Shown here piece by piece: positions 6,744 through 10,157 of a stretch of 10,157 nt of DNA. The notes below the pieces were generated by a model. That model was given only the letters and a program-made list of their open reading frames with translations. It did not search any database and was not told the origin of the DNA. Within the stretch, counting starts at the first letter, position 1, and each line of letters opens with the position of its first letter. Origin of the DNA: Lachnospiraceae bacterium (GTDB lineage: Bacteria > Bacillota > Clostridia > Lachnospirales > Lachnospiraceae). Location: NCBI GenBank assembly GCA_022798035.1, contig JAAWLS010000058.1, positions 1-10,157 on the forward strand, in the 5' to 3' direction. The position numbers and the translations under genes were made by a program.

Positions 6744-6809
6744 TATCTCCGCTCTATACTGGCAGATACTTCCATCTCCGCAAAGTTTAAAAACAGTATC
6801 GCAGAGATA
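6744..6809. repeat. Imperfect dyad upstream of the dhaK sigma-54 promoter
   Basis: TATCTCCGCTCTATACTG (6744-6761) is inverted as CAGTATCGCAGAGATA (6794-6809), with one base change and a two-base length difference. A further ATCTCCGC (6774-6781) sits between the arms. It lies about 40-105 bases upstream of the -24 box. It could be an activator binding site or an mRNA hairpin after ptsI; no T tract follows, so it is not an intrinsic terminator. Confidence 0.45.
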
Positions 6810-6834
6810 ACATTTTGCTCTCTCATATACTCAC

Positions 6835-6900
6835 TTGATACTTTTTACCATATTGATACTTTTTACCAATCCGTTTTAGATACTTGTTCTATTTTACCAA
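6835..6900. repeat. Tandem 16-base repeats, candidate activator (enhancer) sites for dhaK
   Basis: TTGATACTTTTTACCA occurs twice without a mismatch (6835-6850 and 6853-6868), an 18-base period. A degenerate third copy (GATACTTG at 6879-6886, then TTTTACCAA at 6892-6900) overlaps the end of ptsI. The core GATACTT occurs again at 6765-6771. The perfect copies lie 160-190 bases upstream of the predicted dhaK start, the usual range for sigma-54 enhancer sites. Confidence 0.6.
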
Positions 6901-8583
6901 TTCTTTCAGATAAGCGCGTACTTCCTCTGTCTCTGAAAATTTCAGAATTTCCTCTAAATTGCATTTGTCAGATTCCAAACTGCGAATCTGCTCTTTGACG
7001 GCCGGCGCCTGAGATACGCTCATGCTCAGTTCATCTATTCCCAATGACAGCAGGAAAGGAAGCGCCATACGGTCTCCAGCCATCTCTCCGCACATTCCAA
7101 CCCAGATTCCCGCCTCGTGGGCAGCAGTCACAATCTGATAAATAGATTGTATCACTGCAGGATTGAAATAGTCATACAGATAGTTGACTGTCTGGTTGCC
7201 CCTGTCTACCGCCAGGGTGTACTGTACCAAATCATTCGTGCCGATGCTGAAAAAGTCAACATATTTGGCAAACACCGGAGCCATCATCACGGATGCTGGC
7301 GTCTCCACCATAATTCCCACCGGAACATTCTCTCCATAAGGGACATTTCTTGCTTTCAGCTCTTCTTTTGCCTCTTCTATCAGCTTCTTTGTCTCTGTAA
7401 TTTCAGAAAGCATAGTTACCATAGGTATCATGATTCCCACTTTCCCATAAACGCCGGCCCGCAGAATGGCACGCAGCTGTGTCTTAAACATATCTTTGCT
7501 CTGCAGACAGATTCGAATTGCCCGAAATCCCAAGAACGGATTGTCCTCCTTCTCTAATTTCAGACAGTCGCAATGCTTATCTCCGCCGATATCCAAAGTT
7601 CTGATAACGCAGAGGGCTCCTTTTGCCTGCTCCGCCACTGCTTTATAGGCCTCAAACTGTTCTTCTTCCGAGGGCAGTTTGGAAGATTCCATAAAGAAAA
7701 ATTCTGTCCGGTAAAGCCCAACGCCTTCACATCCAAAACTGCATGCTTTTTCCATATCTTCCGGGCTGCTGATATTAGCCGCTACCAGCACTTCCCGTCC
7801 GTCTTTTGTACATGCTGGAAGTTTCGCGCGTTCCATCAAATACGTTCTCTCTGTTTCTTGCTTTTCCACTCTCTCTTTGTATTCTGTCATCTGCTCTTCT
7901 GACGGCTGCAGCAGGATTTCTCCTTTATCTGCATCCACAATCACCGAGCTTCCCTGGGCTGCCATCTGGCTCGTTACTTCCACGCCCACCATGGTCACAA
8001 AACCTTTTGCCTTTGCAATAATCACGGTGTGGGAAGTCTTACTTCCGTTCTCCAAAAGAATTCCTTTTACTTTTTTCTCAGAAAGTCCTGCCATAATGGA
8101 AGGCTCTATGTCTTTGGCACACAGAATAACATGGTCTCCTTCTATGGAAAATTCCGGAATCCCCAGTAATTTCCTTAAAAGGCGGTTTCCCACATCTACC
8201 ATATCGTTCTGCCGCTCCCGCAGATACGGGTCGTCTATGGCATCAAACATGGTCTTAAAGTCAGCAACGGCCAAAAGCACCGCCTCTGTTGCCGGCTTCC
8301 CCTGCTCAATATATGTAGTGATTGCCTCAATAAATGCCACGTCTTCCAAAAGCATCTGGTGCGCGCCCATAATCTCCTTTTCACTCTCTGAAAGGTTCTC
8401 TTCTGATTCCAGCATTTCTTCCAAATCCTTCTGGGCAAGCTGCAGGGCCTGATTATACTTTTTCTTTTCTGCCTCGATATCTTCGGCTGTATAGGATTTC
8501 AGGTGTTTTTCATAATCCATGTCTAAAAATTGGATATTCCCTATTGCAACCCCTTCCACCACCACATTTCCACGTACCAGCAT
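6889..8583 (-). CDS. ptsI: PTS enzyme I (PEP-protein phosphotransferase)
   Basis: 564 residues, close to the usual 570-575, so a complete enzyme I and not the truncated domain found in E. coli DhaM. It takes phosphate from PEP and passes it to HPr. The HPr-binding helices are at about 30-140. The phosphohistidine domain has GSKTSHTVIIAKA with His185. The C-terminal PEP-binding barrel has Arg292 (VGLYRTEF), Arg328 (RTLDIGGDK), Glu427 (MVETPAS) and Cys498 (MCGEMAGD). All are offset by four from the E. coli residues H189, R296, R332, E431 and C502. The TAG stop is at 6889-6891. The start follows the HPr stop by 11 bases, and its ribosome binding site overlaps that stop, suggesting translational coupling. 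It may be specific to this locus or serve all PTS systems in the cell; the window cannot tell. Confidence 0.96.
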   Translation of the reverse strand: MLVRGNVVVEGVAIGNIQFLDMDYEKHLKSYTAEDIEAEKKKYNQALQLAQKDLEEMLESEENLSESEKEIMGAHQMLLEDVAFIEAITTYIEQGKPATEAVLLAVADFKTMFDAIDDPYLRERQNDMVDVGNRLLRKLLGIPEFSIEGDHVILCAKDIEPSIMAGLSEKKVKGILLENGSKTSHTVIIAKAKGFVTMVGVEVTSQMAAQGSSVIVDADKGEILLQPSEEQMTEYKERVEKQETERTYLMERAKLPACTKDGREVLVAANISSPEDMEKACSFGCEGVGLYRTEFFFMESSKLPSEEEQFEAYKAVAEQAKGALCVIRTLDIGGDKHCDCLKLEKEDNPFLGFRAIRICLQSKDMFKTQLRAILRAGVYGKVGIMIPMVTMLSEITETKKLIEEAKEELKARNVPYGENVPVGIMVETPASVMMAPVFAKYVDFFSIGTNDLVQYTLAVDRGNQTVNYLYDYFNPAVIQSIYQIVTAAHEAGIWVGMCGEMAGDRMALPFLLSLGIDELSMSVSQAPAVKEQIRSLESDKCNLEEILKFSETEEVRAYLKELVK

Positions 8584-8594
8584 ATTCCTCTCTC

Positions 8595-8861
8595 CTAATC
8601 CTCATAAAAGCCATGGTTAAACATGTCGTCCAGCTGAGCAAAAACTTCATCCTCATCTTCGCCGGAAACAGTAACAGTCACTTCTGCTCCCTTTTTCGCC
8701 CCCATGGCTGTGAGCATCAAAACACTCTTTCCGCTTGCCTTCTTACCGCCGCTTGTCAATGTCACTTCACTTTTATGCTTGCCCACAAACCGTGCAATAT
8801 CAGCTGCCGGTCTCGCATGAATTCCCAAGGCATTTTTTACCGTATAAGTTGCTGTTTTCAT
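8595..8861 (-). CDS. ptsH: HPr-family phosphocarrier protein
   Basis: 88 residues. His15 in LGIHARPA is the site phosphorylated by enzyme I, and Arg17 is kept. Ser46 (GKSVLML) sits where HPr kinase/phosphorylase acts in Gram-positive bacteria, although the flanking sequence differs from the common SIMGVM form. With His15 present it is a working carrier and not a Crh-like protein. A short acidic C-terminal tail (GEDEDE, then FNHGFYED) ends the protein. GGAGGTAG (8865-8872) precedes the ATG. The gene lies 27 bases after dhaM and 11 before ptsI. Its position suggests that it delivers phosphate to DhaM and corresponds to the HPr-like middle domain of E. coli DhaM. The symbol is by family; other HPr genes may exist elsewhere in the genome. 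Confidence 0.93.
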   Translation of the reverse strand: MKTATYTVKNALGIHARPAADIARFVGKHKSEVTLTSGGKKASGKSVLMLTAMGAKKGAEVTVTVSGEDEDEVFAQLDDMFNHGFYED

Positions 8862-8888
8862 AAACTACCTCCATTCGGCGCATCGCTG

Positions 8889-9278
8889 CTATTCCAGCTT
8901 CGATACTTGTTTTGCCAATTCTGCCGCCTCGATTACTTCTTCCATAGTTCCGCCGATGGCCGCCTGTACCGCTGCACTGACTGCACCTTCCAATATAGGC
9001 GCATCTGCAATTTCCACCTTAATGTCCTCTTCCAGCAAATCAATTGCCATCTGAGAACTCAGAATACCGCTTCCCAAATCTGCCAGAACTACCACGCCGT
9101 CACCGTCATTGGCATCCATAATTCCCTGGCGGATGCGGAGGGCATCTGTTCCAATGCTTCCGTCTTCCATACCGCCCACAGCTACCACGCGGTGCTCTTT
9201 TCCTGCCATCTGAATAGCCAGTTCAAAAATTCCCTCCGCCGCTTTTTTACTGTGGGACACAATCAATAATCCTACCAT
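8889..9278 (-). CDS. dhaM: Dihydroxyacetone kinase phosphotransferase subunit DhaM (IIA-like domain only)
   Basis: 129 residues with the PTS EIIA-mannose fold. The phosphorylated histidine is His9 in LLIVSHS, as in other DhaM proteins. GGMEDGSIGTD (35-45) and VVLADLGSG (62-70) are characteristic for DhaM. It receives phosphate from HPr and rephosphorylates the ADP that stays bound to DhaL. Only this domain is present: the HPr-like and enzyme I-like parts fused to it in E. coli are here the next two genes. GAGGTAGG (9280-9287) precedes the ATG, 12 bases after the dhaL stop. Confidence 0.95.
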   Translation of the reverse strand: MVGLLIVSHSKKAAEGIFELAIQMAGKEHRVVAVGGMEDGSIGTDALRIRQGIMDANDGDGVVVLADLGSGILSSQMAIDLLEEDIKVEIADAPILEGAVSAAVQAAIGGTMEEVIEAAELAKQVSKLE

Positions 9279-9290
9279 ACCTACCTCACT

Positions 9291-9920
9291 TTATTTTAAA
9301 TTTTCCAGATAAAATGTACGAATTGCTTCCAGTGTAATCAAAGAAGATGTAGCTCCCGGGTCCTGGTGTCCGATACTTCTGTCGCCAAGGTAGCTTGCGC
9401 GTCCTTTGGTAGCACGAATTGTCTTGGTATATTCCACGCCTTCTTTTGCGGCTTCACACATATGTGCCAGACAGTCCTCCGGACTCTCTCCTGCCTCGAT
9501 TCCCTTTGTGAGAGCTTCCAATGCCGGTTCCAATGCATCCAGCATGGTCTTTTCTCCCCGCTCTGCCTTGCCGCGCATCTTGATACCGCCGATTACTGCC
9601 TCCATCATTGCCTTTGCATCCTCGAGCGTAATCTCTTTCTTGCCTGTAACAGCGCCTGCTGCCTTCATATAAGCGGTACCGTAAAGAGGACCGGAAGCTC
9701 CGCCTACTTTAGACAAAAGCACCATACCGGTTTTCTTAAGCAGCACACTAATATCTTCCTCATCCTGGGGAAGCTGCTGCAATACTTCTGTAAATCCTCT
9801 TGCCATATTAATTCCGTGGTCTGCATCACCGATTGCTGCGTCCAAGTCTGTCAAAAATTCCTTGTTCGCTATAATGTTCTCTCCAATTTTCTGCATACAT
9901 TGATAGATTTTGGTTGCCAT
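9291..9920 (-). CDS. dhaL: Dihydroxyacetone kinase, nucleotide-binding subunit DhaL
   Basis: 209 residues. DhaL holds ADP/ATP as a permanently bound cofactor and transfers phosphate to dihydroxyacetone on DhaK. The magnesium-nucleotide motif is LDAAIGDADHG, with Asp27, Asp32, Asp34 and His35. GGASGPLYGT (73-82) and GDRSIGHQDPGATS (179-192) are the other signature loops. The ATG at 9920 is chosen because TCCTCCT on the plus strand (AGGAGGA, 9926-9932) lies five bases upstream and the N-terminus MATKIYQCMQKIGENI fits the family. An in-frame ATG at 9974 lies in the leader without a good site. It is the first gene after the sigma-54 promoter at 10008-10023 and is followed by dhaM, HPr and ptsI with short gaps. 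Confidence 0.96.
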   Translation of the reverse strand: MATKIYQCMQKIGENIIANKEFLTDLDAAIGDADHGINMARGFTEVLQQLPQDEEDISVLLKKTGMVLLSKVGGASGPLYGTAYMKAAGAVTGKKEITLEDAKAMMEAVIGGIKMRGKAERGEKTMLDALEPALEALTKGIEAGESPEDCLAHMCEAAKEGVEYTKTIRATKGRASYLGDRSIGHQDPGATSSLITLEAIRTFYLENLK

Positions 9921-9944
9921 AAGAATCCTCCTGTCTCTTTTTGC

Positions 9945-9978
9945 GCAGCTGTTCTCACCTTCCCGGAAAGACAACTGC
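9945..9978 (-). promoter_or_regulatory. Leader hairpin before dhaL
   Basis: GCAGTTGT (9978-9971 on the minus strand) can pair with ACAGCTGC (9952-9945), 8 pairs with one G-U, and the interior can form a short second stem. It lies in the leader between the predicted start near 9997 and the ribosome binding site, without a T tract. It may stabilise the 5' end; no function is claimed. Confidence 0.25.
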
Positions 9979-10007
9979 GTTATGGTATAATTTATGATTA
10001 TTTATAA

Positions 10008-10023
10008 AGCAAATTCCGTGCCA
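10008..10023 (-). promoter_or_regulatory. Sigma-54 (-24/-12) promoter of dhaL-dhaM-HPr-ptsI
   Basis: The minus strand reads TGGCACGGAATTTGCT, with GG at 10022-10021 and GC at 10010-10009, ten bases apart. This is an essentially perfect match to the sigma-54 consensus. It begins five bases after the stop of the upstream regulator gene. The start is predicted near 9997, with a leader of about 77 bases. Activator sites would lie upstream, in or before the regulator coding sequence. Confidence 0.92.
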
Positions 10024-10027
10024 GAAT

Positions 10028-10157
10028 TCACTCTAACTGATATTTTCTTGCCTTAGCCGCAACTGTTTTGTGGGTCAGCCCCAGAGCTTTCCCTGCAGCA
10101 TTGAAACTTCCGTACTGTTTCAGCGCCCGGCGTATAATCTCTTTTTCGTAATATTCC
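10028..10157 (-). CDS. C-terminus of a Fis-type HTH regulator, probably a sigma-54-dependent activator (partial)
   Basis: Only the last 42 codons and the TGA stop (10028-10030) are in the window. The sequence EKEIIRRALKQYGSFNAAGK followed by ALGLTHKTVAAKARKYQLE is a Fis/HTH_8-type helix-turn-helix, the usual DNA-binding tail of sigma-54 enhancer-binding proteins. The AAA+ domain would lie outside the window, so the class is inferred from the HTH type plus the adjacent sigma-54 promoters. Its position suggests that it controls the dha genes, in the role played by DhaR in enterobacteria, but orthology cannot be judged from 42 residues. Confidence 0.8.
   Translation of the reverse strand, partial: EYYEKEIIRRALKQYGSFNAAGKALGLTHKTVAAKARKYQLE

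Noticed and set aside
6932..6946. Palindrome TCTGAAAATTTCAGA
   Set aside because: It lies within the ptsI coding sequence in a plain Ser-Glu/Lys-Phe region; A/T-rich palindromes of this size are expected by chance.
7877..8452. 191-residue plus-strand frame opposite ptsI
   Set aside because: Antisense shadow of the conserved enzyme I sequence, Ser/Phe-rich and without domain features.
8544..9269. 241-residue plus-strand frame opposite HPr and dhaM
   Set aside because: Shadow of two well-supported genes; composition rich in Cys, His and Ser, no ribosome binding site and no recognisable domain.
9921..9974. Longer dhaL N-terminus from the ATG at 9974
   Set aside because: No adequate ribosome binding site and the extra 18 residues are unlike DhaL; the ATG at 9920 has AGGAGGA at ideal spacing.
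1..10157. CRISPR arrays, insertion sequences, tRNA genes, attachment sites
   Set aside because: I looked for regular spaced repeats, transposase frames, terminal repeats with target duplications and tRNA-like ends and saw none apart from the elements listed.

Overview
The window looks like a chromosomal segment of a low-GC Gram-positive gut-type clostridium, most likely Lachnospiraceae. This is inferred from protein style (VanW/YoaR-like cell-wall protein, B12-radical SAM protein with a DUF4080-like tail, PTS-linked dihydroxyacetone kinase), strong AGGAGG-type ribosome binding sites, and two textbook sigma-54 promoters. No mobile element, CRISPR array, tRNA or rRNA was seen. All genes except one are on the minus strand.

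Layout from left to right. 1-1093: the first 364 codons of a secreted or membrane-anchored VanW-family protein that runs off the left edge, with a good promoter at 1139-1166. 1094-1477 holds no gene but carries that promoter, a 119-base nested inverted-repeat element (1211-1331), a near-consensus plus-strand promoter (1382-1410) and a hairpin (1417-1455). 1478-1585 is a 35-residue membrane micro-protein that gene finders usually miss. It is divergent from the only plus-strand gene (1653-2285), a membrane-anchored helical protein of unknown function. That gene converges, with a 9-base gap, on a minus-strand operon (5458 to 2295) encoding a B12-binding-like radical SAM protein, endonuclease III (nth) and a DEDDh 3'-5' exonuclease.

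The right half (10157 to 5639) is a dihydroxyacetone phosphorylation locus: the C-terminal HTH of a regulator that is probably sigma-54-dependent, then dhaL, dhaM, an HPr gene, a complete enzyme I gene, a 254-base gap, and dhaK. DhaK and DhaL form the kinase. Phosphate flows from PEP through enzyme I, HPr and DhaM to the DhaL-bound nucleotide, then to dihydroxyacetone bound covalently on DhaK His218. All catalytic residues are present, and several sit at exactly the E. coli positions. In E. coli, DhaM carries IIA-like, HPr-like and enzyme-I-like domains in one chain; here the same functions are three separate adjacent genes.

The most informative regulatory finding is a pair of near-identical -24/-12 sigma-54 promoters, one right behind the regulator and before dhaL, the other in the ptsI-dhaK gap. 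The second is preceded by tandem 16-base repeats and an imperfect dyad at the right distance to be activator sites. A 16-18 bp terminator closes the dha locus and overlaps the -35 box of the promoter of the next operon.
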